A stretch of DNA of 64,000 nucleotides from CAWJLE01 sp963843645 (GTDB lineage: Bacteria > Chloroflexota > Anaerolineae > DAOTYC01): assembly GCA_963843645.1 (NCBI GenBank), contig CAWJLE010000003.1, forward strand, positions 744,001-808,000. Direction: 5' to 3'. The position numbers were made by a program, and so were the translations under genes. Shown here one piece after another: positions 54,028 through 62,800 of this stretch; the first letter of the stretch is position 1, and each line of letters starts with the position of its first letter. Below the pieces are notes generated by a model that was not told the DNA's origin, did not search any database, and was given only the letters and a program-made list of their open reading frames with translations.

Positions 54028-54087
54028 TCGTTCAGCCTCAACCCCACAACGAAGACGATGGCTGCGCAACCGAAGGGAGACCCTGCC

Positions 54088-55230
54088 ATGCACTACAAAC
54101 CGGACTGGGAACAGGCCAGGGAACGCCTGCTGGCCTACTGGAATCACGCGGTCATCGATCGCTGCTGCATCGCCGTCCATGCGCCGCGGAAGACGTCGAA
54201 GCTGCCGGCGTTTCCGGACCTGCAGAACGGCCCGTGGCTCGGTGGGCTGGCGGAGCTGGAGGGCGACCCGGCAGCGATCGAGCGCTGGTGGACTGACCCG
54301 GAGCTGAACTACGGGCGCGCCGTCACCTGGTTCGAGAACACTTATTTCGGCGGAGAGGCATTGCCGGTGACGTACGTTAACTGGGGTGCGATGTCACTGG
54401 CCGCCATGTTCGGCAGCCCCGCTCAGTTTCGCACCACCAGCGTCTGGTATCCGGCGGTCATCGAGGATTGGACGTCCTGGCAGTGGCGGTTCGATCCGGC
54501 TGACAACCCCACCTGGCGGACGATCCTGGCCATCGTCGAGCGTTTTTTGAGCGACGCCGAAGGCCGCTACTTCGTCGGCTCACCCGAATTGGGTAACGGC
54601 GCGGACGTTCTGTCGCTCCTGCGCGGCATGGACGAGATGGCCATGGATCTGATTGCGTATCCGGACGAGGTCAAACGAGCCGTAGACGTCATCTCTGACG
54701 CGTGGGTGCTCCTGATGGAACAGGTACACGGGATGACTGCTGCGGTCAATCAGGGGGGAGTGCTGGCCTGGATGGGGCTCTGGGCGCCGGGCAAGATCGA
54801 CCAGCTTGCCTGCGATTTCGCCTCCATCATCGGCCCGGACAGGTTTCAGGAGTTTTTCGTGCCCGAGATCGAAAAGATGGGCAACTGGTGCGACTACGGG
54901 CTCTTCCATCTCGATGGGCCACATTGCATGCGGCACATCCTCGACACGCTCCTGAGCATCCCACAGATCAAGGCCATCCAGTTTACGCCCGGCGCCGGCG
55001 CGCCGCCCACCTACACCGAAGCTTACCTTCCACGTTACCGGAGAATTCTGGATAGCGGCCGCAATCTGTATTTGCTAGTCGAACCGCAAGATGTGGAGAA
55101 GATCCTCGGCGAGCTGCCGCCTGAGGGTCTGTACATGCGGACATATGTGGATACGGAAGAAGAAGCGAACGATCTTCTAAAGAACGCCGCCAAATGGTCC
55201 GCCCGAAAGAACCGGTCCCCAAGACCGTAG
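54088..55230 (+). CDS. Uroporphyrinogen decarboxylase-family protein
   Basis: 380 residues. The fold is a URO-D/methyltransferase TIM barrel, with DVLSLLRGMDEMAMDLIAYPDEVKRA and the C-terminal FHLDGPHCMRHILDTLLSI motif. The HxCxN-type zinc site of corrinoid methyltransferases is not evident. Members of this branch often sit in carbohydrate clusters and their reaction is unknown; haem synthesis is unlikely. ATG 54088 follows GGGAGA. It is transcribed away from the sugar-importer operon. Confidence 0.78.
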   Translation: MHYKPDWEQARERLLAYWNHAVIDRCCIAVHAPRKTSKLPAFPDLQNGPWLGGLAELEGDPAAIERWWTDPELNYGRAVTWFENTYFGGEALPVTYVNWGAMSLAAMFGSPAQFRTTSVWYPAVIEDWTSWQWRFDPADNPTWRTILAIVERFLSDAEGRYFVGSPELGNGADVLSLLRGMDEMAMDLIAYPDEVKRAVDVISDAWVLLMEQVHGMTAAVNQGGVLAWMGLWAPGKIDQLACDFASIIGPDRFQEFFVPEIEKMGNWCDYGLFHLDGPHCMRHILDTLLSIPQIKAIQFTPGAGAPPTYTEAYLPRYRRILDSGRNLYLLVEPQDVEKILGELPPEGLYMRTYVDTEEEANDLLKNAAKWSARKNRSPRP

Positions 55231-55239
55231 CCGCACCAG

Positions 55240-55914
55240 CTACTCGACGATCCGGTTCAGGTAGTCGAGGAACGGTTTCAAGGCAACGAACGCATCGACG
55301 GCGTGTGCGGCGAAGTCCGGGGCCAAAACCGCCTGGTCCGTGATATGATGCACGGCGACCACTTCCTTAAGCCGAAGCAGCTCGATCTCAGGGTGGCTGC
55401 GAGAGTAACCCTGCGGCGCGGTTTTCAGCTTTCCGTTCTCGCCGTCGATCGGCCCGTAGAAGCTTCGGTGCTCCTCATTGCCCACTATTGCCTTGAACGG
55501 ACCGGCATCGCGACCGATGGCCTCGCGGAATCGCCCGATTTGTTCCGCAGAGGGCATGTGCAGCCCGCCGGCGATGATGGAGTTGTCGAACGGCTCCAGG
55601 TGAACGTAGTATGCCAGACGTGTCGACTTCCTCCCGCCGGGAGCAATGGCTGCAGCCATGTGCGATTTGTACGGCGACTTGTCCTTCGAGAAGCGGACGT
55701 CACGGTGAATCCGAAAGATGCAGTCGCCGGCGCTGACGTCCGCCAGGTCTTCAAATGCCCCCAGTTCATCGATCAGCAGATCGATGAACGCTTCGAACTG
55801 TTTCTTCGCGGTCTGGTACGCTGTCCGATTGCTCTCGAACCAGCCCCGCTCATTGTTGTCGCGAAGCTCGCTTAAGTACTCCAACACCGGCTTCAGATCG
55901 ATGTCGCCGCCCAT
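55240..55914 (-). CDS. DUF2461-family protein
   Basis: 224 residues. It contains LKPVLEYLSELRDNNERGWFESNR, FRIHRDVRFSKDKSPYKSHMAA and GGLHMPSAEQIGRFREAI, the core of the DUF2461 family. The biochemical role is unknown; the HRDxRFSKDKSPYK motif is invariant and suggests a binding or catalytic site. ATG 55914 follows a perfect AAAGGAGGTG Shine-Dalgarno. It converges with the URO-D-family gene. Confidence 0.88.
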   Translation of the reverse strand: MGGDIDLKPVLEYLSELRDNNERGWFESNRTAYQTAKKQFEAFIDLLIDELGAFEDLADVSAGDCIFRIHRDVRFSKDKSPYKSHMAAAIAPGGRKSTRLAYYVHLEPFDNSIIAGGLHMPSAEQIGRFREAIGRDAGPFKAIVGNEEHRSFYGPIDGENGKLKTAPQGYSRSHPEIELLRLKEVVAVHHITDQAVLAPDFAAHAVDAFVALKPFLDYLNRIVE

Positions 55915-55984
55915 GGACCACCTCCTTTGCGCGCGGCGCGCTCGTCGCAACCCGCGCCGACGATTTGTAGTCTAATCGCCGAAC

Positions 55985-56047
55985 GCGTTCCCGTCAAGGA
56001 ACGCGCTCAGTATACCAGGGCAGGGCCCCAGTGAAGACTTCCGAAGT
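55985..56047. repeat. Two short inverted repeats upstream of DUF2461
   Basis: GCGTTCC (55985-55991) with GGAACGC (55998-56004) forms a hairpin downstream of the RuBisCO-like gene. GACTTCCGAAGT (56036-56047) is a compact copy of the dispersed GACTTCCG element. Confidence 0.45.
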
Positions 56048-56086
56048 TACGTTTGCTCCAGGAGTCGCAGATGCGATCGCGAGCGA

Positions 56087-57241
56087 TCAGCCCTCGCGGG
56101 CAATCTGCTCGACCACCTGCCGCCAACGCCGGCAATTCTCGACCAGATCGGGTCCCATCTGGTACAGGGCGCCGACCATGAAGAACATGACGTCGTTGCC
56201 GTACACCTGAAGCATTTCGGGCATGCGCTCCACGTTCATGCCGCCTGCCGCCGCAGGCATGCTCGGCTTCAGGTGCCCCATCAGCGCCCCGGTCGCGGCC
56301 ACTGTGTCTTCGCAGTCCTGCTTCGTGCTGGCGAATCGCCCACCGTAGTTGACGAACAGCGCAACGTCGGCCCCGGCCAGGCGATTGATTTGACCGAACA
56401 GGACGTAGGGCGACATGCCCTGGTCCGGATTGCCGACGTAGCTTCCCTGGAACGACGGGTGACTTACCACCGGCAGCGCAACTCGATCGTCGTCCGCCAC
56501 CTGGCGCATCGCGTCCAGTCCCGTCAGGCCCGGAACGATGAGTAGCGCTCCGGCGCCAACCTGCCTGGCCCACAAGGCGCGATCCACAACCTGATCTGCG
56601 GGCGCGGTGATGCTGGCCGCGTAGGCCGAGCGAAAGCCGGTCTCGCGGTTGGCACGGGCCACCGCCTCAGCGCATCGCTCCACCCGCTCCCGATAGGTCG
56701 CGAACGGCTGATTCGCCAGGCCGTGATCGTCTTTGATCAAGTCGATCCCACCCAGTGCAAACTGGTAGGCCAGTTCGGCGAACTCTGCGGGCGGCAGGCC
56801 CATCGGCTTCAGCGCGGCTCCCAGCACCGGCCGTCCGAACACCCCCAGCCGCTCACGCAGGCCCTCGCGCCCGAAGCGAGGCCCCTTGAAAGTGTTCTGC
56901 AGCGCTTCGGGCAATTCCAGGCGCTCCAAGCGAACGCCCGCCTTGAGGCTGGTGTTGCCGAAAGCCACATTCAGTAACCCGGTCAGTTCCAGTCCGGTCG
57001 TCTCCACGGCAAAACTGATTCGTGCCTGATAATGGCCGTCGTCGAGCGGCTCCATCGACTCGATTCGCCCCACGACGTGGTCGCGAATGTCCCCGCTCGG
57101 CACCAGGCTGAGTGGCAGCTCGACGGTTTGTTCAAGACAGATGTCCTCCGCTTTGGTCTCTGCCTCGGCCCGGCTGCCGGTCAGGCGATAGACGCCGCAA
57201 AAACGGTCGCCGGACAGGCGTACCGTGACGTTCGTCTGCAT
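56087..57241 (-). CDS. RuBisCO-like protein (form IV)
   Basis: 384 residues. The RuBisCO large-chain fold is recognised by GAALKPMGLPPAEFAELAYQF (Lys of loop 1) and ALGGIDLIKDDHGL. In the latter the carbamylated Lys and one Asp are kept but the next metal-binding Glu is His. VVSHPSFQGSY and AAAGGMNVERMPEML also differ from true RuBisCO, so CO2 fixation is not expected. Some form IV proteins act in methionine salvage or as 3-oxo-isoapionate 4-phosphate decarboxylases in apiose breakdown. The sugar-gene context favours the latter type. ATG 57241 follows GAGGAG. Confidence 0.87.
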   Translation of the reverse strand: MQTNVTVRLSGDRFCGVYRLTGSRAEAETKAEDICLEQTVELPLSLVPSGDIRDHVVGRIESMEPLDDGHYQARISFAVETTGLELTGLLNVAFGNTSLKAGVRLERLELPEALQNTFKGPRFGREGLRERLGVFGRPVLGAALKPMGLPPAEFAELAYQFALGGIDLIKDDHGLANQPFATYRERVERCAEAVARANRETGFRSAYAASITAPADQVVDRALWARQVGAGALLIVPGLTGLDAMRQVADDDRVALPVVSHPSFQGSYVGNPDQGMSPYVLFGQINRLAGADVALFVNYGGRFASTKQDCEDTVAATGALMGHLKPSMPAAAGGMNVERMPEMLQVYGNDVMFFMVGALYQMGPDLVENCRRWRQVVEQIAREG

Positions 57242-57272
57242 CGTGTCCGCTCTCCTCGTCTGTCTCGCCATC

Positions 57273-58283
57273 TTATTCACTGACCAGTATGACCTTGATC
57301 GCCCGGCTCGCATCTCCCTGAACCGCGAAGGCTTCCACCGCTTGCTCCAGGGGAAACGTGTGCGTGATCAGCATGTCCCGCGGAGCCTGGCCGCTGGTGA
57401 TGAGCCGGAATGCCTCCGCCGGCTCGTCGCCGGTGTACCCCCAGCAACCGAACACTGCGATATTCTTGGTCACCACCTGGTTGACGTCGAATGGGACGTG
57501 GTCTTCGTAGCCGGCGGGGACGACGACCGCCCCGTCGATGGGCTTTACTACTTCCATGGCCTGATCCAGAGTCCCAGCCCGGCCCGCCGCTTCCAGAGCC
57601 ACGTCGCAACCTCCGGAAGACTTCGGGTGGTAGCGCATGGGCCGATCTTCAGTCAGCGCCTTGATTTCGCGCACGGGGTCCGTCTCACGAGCGTTGAGGA
57701 CCACATCGGCGCCTAGTTTTCGCGCGACGTCGAGGCGAACCGGCGAAACGTCCACGACGATGGTTCGCGCGGTGGTGTACGCCTTGACCACTTGCAGGTA
57801 TCCGAGTCCGATGACTCCGCACCCAAAAATCGCCACGGTGTCGCTGTTCTTCGGCCGGCGGAGGTTGAACGCGTGCATCGGCGTGCAGAGCGGCTCAAGC
57901 GTGGCGGCGACCTCGTAGGATACATTGGGGGGCACCCGGTACAGGTCTGCAAGCCGTTCGTCGGGAACCCGGACGTATTCGGCCATCCCGCCTTTGTTGT
58001 GCACGCTGGTCACGCGATCGCCGACCTTCCAGCCGGCCGCCGAGGCATCGGGGCCCACCTCGACGATCTCGCCGCTGAACTCGTGCCCGATGATCCGGTA
58101 CCCGTCCATGGGCACCGTCAGAGCCATCGTCCAGAGATCTGCGTTGACCACGTGCAGGTCCGATCCACAGATGCCGGATGCATGCATCCGCACCAGTACG
58201 CCGTCGCGGCCGGCCGACGGTCTCTGGACATCCACGACTTTGAGGTCCTTCTTGCCCAACACCGCAACCGCCTTCATGAGCAT
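57273..58283 (-). CDS. Zinc-dependent alcohol/polyol dehydrogenase
   Basis: 336 residues. The GroES-like half has SGICGSDLHVV and GHEFSGEIVEVG with the catalytic zinc ligands Cys, His and Glu. The Rossmann half has AIFGCGVIGLGYLQVVKAY for NAD(P). The structural-zinc lobe with four spaced Cys is absent; only HNKGGMAEYVRV is found there. The family oxidises sugars, polyols or threonine. ATG 58283 follows AAGGGGG; ATG 58277 is near. It lies between the RuBisCO-like and Gfo/Idh/MocA genes on the same strand. Confidence 0.9.
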   Translation of the reverse strand: MLMKAVAVLGKKDLKVVDVQRPSAGRDGVLVRMHASGICGSDLHVVNADLWTMALTVPMDGYRIIGHEFSGEIVEVGPDASAAGWKVGDRVTSVHNKGGMAEYVRVPDERLADLYRVPPNVSYEVAATLEPLCTPMHAFNLRRPKNSDTVAIFGCGVIGLGYLQVVKAYTTARTIVVDVSPVRLDVARKLGADVVLNARETDPVREIKALTEDRPMRYHPKSSGGCDVALEAAGRAGTLDQAMEVVKPIDGAVVVPAGYEDHVPFDVNQVVTKNIAVFGCWGYTGDEPAEAFRLITSGQAPRDMLITHTFPLEQAVEAFAVQGDASRAIKVILVSE

Positions 58284-58435
58284 GGTTGCCCCCTTTTGGC
58301 TCCAGGTTACGACAGAAGACCTTGCAGGCTCTGCAAGGTCATTTCGAAGTGCTCTGTTGATGAAAGCAATGGGCCACCGCCCCAGATCGTGCTTCTGTGA
58401 AAGGGTATACCACAGACTCCCGATTCGCGCAACCG

Positions 58436-59566
58436 TCAGCCCGTCATTTCGGCCGTGCTGACCCAACGACGATCCTCGATCGACTTCTCCACTGCGGCGA
58501 TGACTGCCTGGCATCGCACGCCGGCCTCGAAGCCAGGCTCTGGTCGCCGATTCTCTCGCAGGGCCGAGACCCACTCGTACAGCTCGTTGACGAACGTGTC
58601 GCCGTAGCTGACCGGCAGCGCGTTGGGCCACCAGGAGTACGGGTGCGCCGCATTGCCGAGGTAGATCGACTTGTAGCCGCCTTCCCTAGGCGGATCGTCC
58701 CACGTGTAGTAGTCGAGCTTGTTGGCATTGCTGTAGCGGAAACGAAGGCCACCCCGTTCGCCGCTGATCTCGAAGCTGAAGAAGTCCTTGTTGCCGCTAG
58801 CAAATCGACTGGCTTCGAAGGTCCCAAGTGCGCCGTTTTCGAACCGGGCCAGGAACATCGCCGCGTCGTCGACCGTGACCTGCCCTGTGCGCGTCGGTTC
58901 ATTCTCCAGCGGCCGCTCCCGGCGGAACGTCGCCCAATCCCCAACCACTTCCACGATGTCGCCCACCAGATAGCGGGCCATGTCCGTAATGTGAGAGCCG
59001 ATGTCGCCGAGTGCTCCACTGCCCGCCCGGTCCTTCTGCAACCGCCATATCAGTGGGACGTCGTGCGGCATGACCCAATCGGATAGGAAGGACGCGCGCC
59101 ACTGATGCACGGTTCCGAGCCGCCCCTCGGCCACGAACTGGCGCGCCAGCGCCACAGCCGGCACGCGACGATAGCTGAAGCCAACCATGTGCCGCACGCC
59201 GGCTCGTTCCGCGGCATCGAGCATCTTCTGGGCGTCGGCCACGGTATTCGCCAGGGGTTTTTCGCACAGGACGTGTTTTCCGGCCGCGATGGCCGCCAAG
59301 GTGATTTCCGTGTGGCTATCGCCCGGCGTCGAAACGTCAATGAAGTCGATGTCGGGCCGCGCGATGACCTTGCGCCAGTCAGTTTCCGCCTCCTCCCAGC
59401 CAAACTGCTCGGCGGCCTTCTTCACCTGCTCCGCGTTGCGCCCACAAATAACCTTGCGCTCCACGGCGTATTCCGGCCCGTAGATGAGCGGCAGATTGCT
59501 GTAACCAAACGAATGTGCCTTTCCCATGAACCCGTAACCGATCATGCCAGCCCTGAGCGGAGCCAT
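58436..59566 (-). CDS. Gfo/Idh/MocA-family oxidoreductase
   Basis: 376 residues. The NAD(P) site reads GMIGYGFMGKAHSFGYSNL, followed by GKHVLCEKPLA and GDIGSHITDMARYLVGD. These enzymes oxidise sugars, inositols or sugar acids. ATG 59566 has GAGGAGG 7 bases before it; the longer upstream frame is unsupported. A TTGACC/TATCAT promoter lies at 59606-59634. It heads the minus-strand unit with the dehydrogenase and RuBisCO-like protein. Confidence 0.9.
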   Translation of the reverse strand: MAPLRAGMIGYGFMGKAHSFGYSNLPLIYGPEYAVERKVICGRNAEQVKKAAEQFGWEEAETDWRKVIARPDIDFIDVSTPGDSHTEITLAAIAAGKHVLCEKPLANTVADAQKMLDAAERAGVRHMVGFSYRRVPAVALARQFVAEGRLGTVHQWRASFLSDWVMPHDVPLIWRLQKDRAGSGALGDIGSHITDMARYLVGDIVEVVGDWATFRRERPLENEPTRTGQVTVDDAAMFLARFENGALGTFEASRFASGNKDFFSFEISGERGGLRFRYSNANKLDYYTWDDPPREGGYKSIYLGNAAHPYSWWPNALPVSYGDTFVNELYEWVSALRENRRPEPGFEAGVRCQAVIAAVEKSIEDRRWVSTAEMTG

Positions 59567-59605
59567 TCTCGAACCTCCTCTGGATCGCGTGGTGTGATGG
59601 CCTGC

Positions 59606-59634
59606 ATGATAGTCCCCGAAGCACTTTCGGTCAA
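59606..59634 (-). promoter_or_regulatory. Promoter of the Gfo/Idh/MocA unit
   Basis: On the minus strand TTGACC (59629-59634) and TATCAT (59606-59611) are 17 bases apart, about 45 bases before the start codon. Confidence 0.6.
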
Positions 59635-59642
59635 ACAGCATC

Positions 59643-59664
59643 CTCTTTCGAATCCGCGAAAGAG
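59643..59664. promoter_or_regulatory. 22-bp palindrome upstream of the promoter
   Basis: CTCTTTCG (59643-59650) and CGAAAGAG (59657-59664) are perfect inverted arms with a 6-base centre. The site lies just upstream of the -35 box on the minus strand, a usual position for an activator or LacI-like regulator. Confidence 0.5.
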
Positions 59665-59754
59665 CCGAAAACCCCATACGCCATTTGGCCGATGGCATGC
59701 GTATTTTATGCCTATCGAACGCGCATATAGTGTAACGCAGCACAAAAATAAGAG

Positions 59755-59760
59755 TATAAT
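59755..59760 (+). promoter_or_regulatory. Possible -10 box before the large surface-protein gene
   Basis: TATAAT at 59755-59760 lies about 105 bases before ATG 59866. No convincing -35 box is seen. Confidence 0.35.
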
Positions 59761-59865
59761 GTTATTAGCCATGATGTTTGCTGAGGGACGGGACCGCCCT
59801 ATCCCCGACCCTGGATCAAACTCGAATCGGCAAGGCACAAGGGAGTCATCTCACAGGGGGAAATC

Positions 59866-62800
59866 ATGCGAGTCGTCAACGTCAGTCCAATGGGTACGCT
59901 TCATCGCGCGCAACGATTGTTCCGCGCCCGGTCCCCGCTCTTTATCGCCATCATTGTTATTGGGACCATGCTGGTTACTAGTGTCGGTGTGCCGGCCGCT
60001 CCGGTTATTGCCCAGGAACCGACCGCCACTCCCGAGGCGCTGGCCCCGGCTGGGGGCTCCGTCCAGCAGCAACAACCTGAGCAGCCCGCGCCGCCAGAAG
60101 GTCTCGCTCCACAGGAGCGAACCGTAGTCCCCAACGCACCAACGATCCCGTCGGCCGTTACTGCTAAGATCACCACGGCGGTTGAAGTCCAGGCGCCCAG
60201 CGGCCCAGTTCAGCCCGGCGCGTTTGGTCTCGGCCACGTGGCATACTCTCCAAAGGGGTCTTCCCTGGCTCTGGGAACCGCTTTCGGCGTCTACCTCTAC
60301 GACACAGAGTCCCGGCAGTCAACCGGCCGCATCGACACCGGCGGCGCGGTGAGCAGTATCGCCTATTCTCCGGATGGGGGGCTCTTGGCTGCAGGATCGT
60401 CCAGCAATAGCGTTCAGATCTGGCAGGCTGACGGCGGATCGCTCATCCATACAATGCAAGCACCCGCCGGCCAGGTCAATTGGGTGGCATTTTCTCCGGA
60501 CGGATCGCTGTTAGCCGTAGCGTCATCGGACGCCCAGATTCGTCTCTGGAACGTGGCGGACGGCGCGTTAGCCCAGACCCTGACGGGCCACAATGGCCCC
60601 ATTTCTTCGGTTGCCTTCTCGCCGAACGGTGAGTTCGTGGTCTCCGGGGCGGCCGACGGCTCGGTTCGTGTCTGGTCGGTACAGGACGGTATCGCCACCA
60701 ACTCCGTCGTCGGCGCGCAGGGCGGCGTGAGCCGCGTGGCCTTCTCGGCGGATGGCTCGACTGTAGCATTCGGCTCAGGTGATGGAACGGTCCGCCTCTG
60801 GCAGGTCAATGGCGGCCAGGTTCCCACGACTCTGGCCGGCCATCTCGGCGCCGTCACGGATCTCGCCTTCATGCCCGGGGACTCACTCGTGGCATCGGCC
60901 TCAACTGATGGCACGGTCCGCCTATGGCAGGTCACAGACGGCCAGTTGATCGCCATTCTGCCCGGCAACATTGGGCCGCTGTCCAGCATTTCCTTCCGGC
61001 CGGATGGTCGCCGCCTGATCGCCTTCTCCTACGGGGGCGAGTTTCGTCTGTGGAATCTGTCCGCGCTCTTCCCTGCTGCGTGCACCGACGGTGCCGCGTT
61101 CGTCGTCGATGTAACAGTGCCCAACAACACTGTTATCGCGCCGGGTGCCCCGTTCCAGAAAGTCTGGCGCGTTCAGAACGTCGGCTCCTGCCCCTGGAGC
61201 GACAGGTACCAGCTCGTGTTCGCGTCGGGGACCCAGTTGAGCGCCATCGACGCCCAGCCGCTGACCACGGTCGCGCCGGGCAACACTCTCGATATCGCCG
61301 TCGACATGGTGGCGCCGGCCGAGCCGGGGATCTACCAGGCCGTCTGGCAAATCGTCGATCCCAACGGGCAGCCTTTCGGCCCCGGCCTGACCGTCATCAT
61401 CCAGTCCGGCACACCTGGGCCGGCAGTCTACATCACGGCCAGCGCCACCTACATCGACGCCGGCCAAAGCGTGACGATCCAGGCAACCGTCATCGGCACC
61501 GTGCAGGCCTGGCTCGACGGCGAACCGATCTTCGACGGCTTCGCACAGAAGACCGTCTGGCTCTGTGGGACCACAACCTTCACGGTCGACGGTATGTTGT
61601 CCGACGGGTCGCACATCACGCAAAGTGTAACCGTGAACGTCAATGGGTCTTGCAACAACAATGAGGCCGACCTGCGCATCAAGGAACTCAATGCCAGCAA
61701 TACGAACCCGGTCGTCGGAGAGGTCGTCCATTTTTCTGCACGCGTCAAGAATGAGGGCGACGAGAGCGCCGACGACTTCGACCTCAAGTGGCGCCCGAGC
61801 AGCAGCTCATCGTACAGCACCAAAGGCAAAGATCTCGACCTGGATCCCGGCGACGACGAATGGGTGGACTGGAATTATACCTTCAACTCGCCGGGCACGT
61901 ACGAAACCCGTGCCCGCATCGAATACAATGACGAGGAGACTCATCGCTCGCTTACGATCGTCGTGTCAGGCAGCGCCACGCCCACCCCAACGCCGACACC
62001 CGGCGCTGCGGACGTGGTCATGACCGGCCTGACGGCAGACGACACAGCACCGCAGGCTGGTCAGGTGGTTCACTTCACGGCGACGCTCCATAACCAGGGC
62101 AGCGGCACGGCGACCAACTATCGCCTGGTCTGGCGACCGTCCGACGCCACCGCCTTCCAGTTGATCTCCGGCAGCGTGAACCTCAATTCCGGCGAGACGC
62201 AGAATTACGATTTCGACTACACGTACACCCAGGCCGGAACCTACAACACGACGGCGGTCGTCACGTCAGGCGGTCAGCCCGTGCTGGAGGACTCCAACTA
62301 CAAGACGCTGGAGATTACCGTTAGTTCGATATTCCCGACTCCGACCCCGGGCACGCCGACACCGACGCCCACGGTTGGGCCCGCGCCTGCCGGCAATCCG
62401 AATCTGGTCGTCACGGCTCTTGCCGCGAATCCGTCTTCGCCGGCGGCTGGAGAGGTCGTGCACTTTACTGCCTCAGTCCAGAACCAGGGTGATGGCCCGG
62501 CGTACGGCTTCCAGACGTTGTGGCGTCCCGACTCTAGCGCCGCGTTCCAACTCCAGTCCAGCGGGCTGAACCTGGAGGCCGGTCAGTCGCTGTTGATTGC
62601 CTTTGACTACACCTTTACGGCTGAAGGGACGTACGAGACCGAGGAAGTGGCTGAGTTCGCTTCGGTACGTGGGCTCTCGGCCAGCGCCGTAACCGGCAGC
62701 AACTCTCGCACTCTGACAGTAGTCGTCGGTCCGAGCGGCTCCTCGCTCCTCCAACTCGGCACGGCCACGCCGACCATCACTTCGACCGTCGCGCCGCCCG

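Larger units (their letters stand above)
53705..54087. other. Divergent regulatory region of the sugar operon
   Basis: It contains a minus-strand promoter (53902-53930), an operator-like palindrome (53873-53889) and a plus-strand promoter (54000-54027). No gene is seen. Confidence 0.6.
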
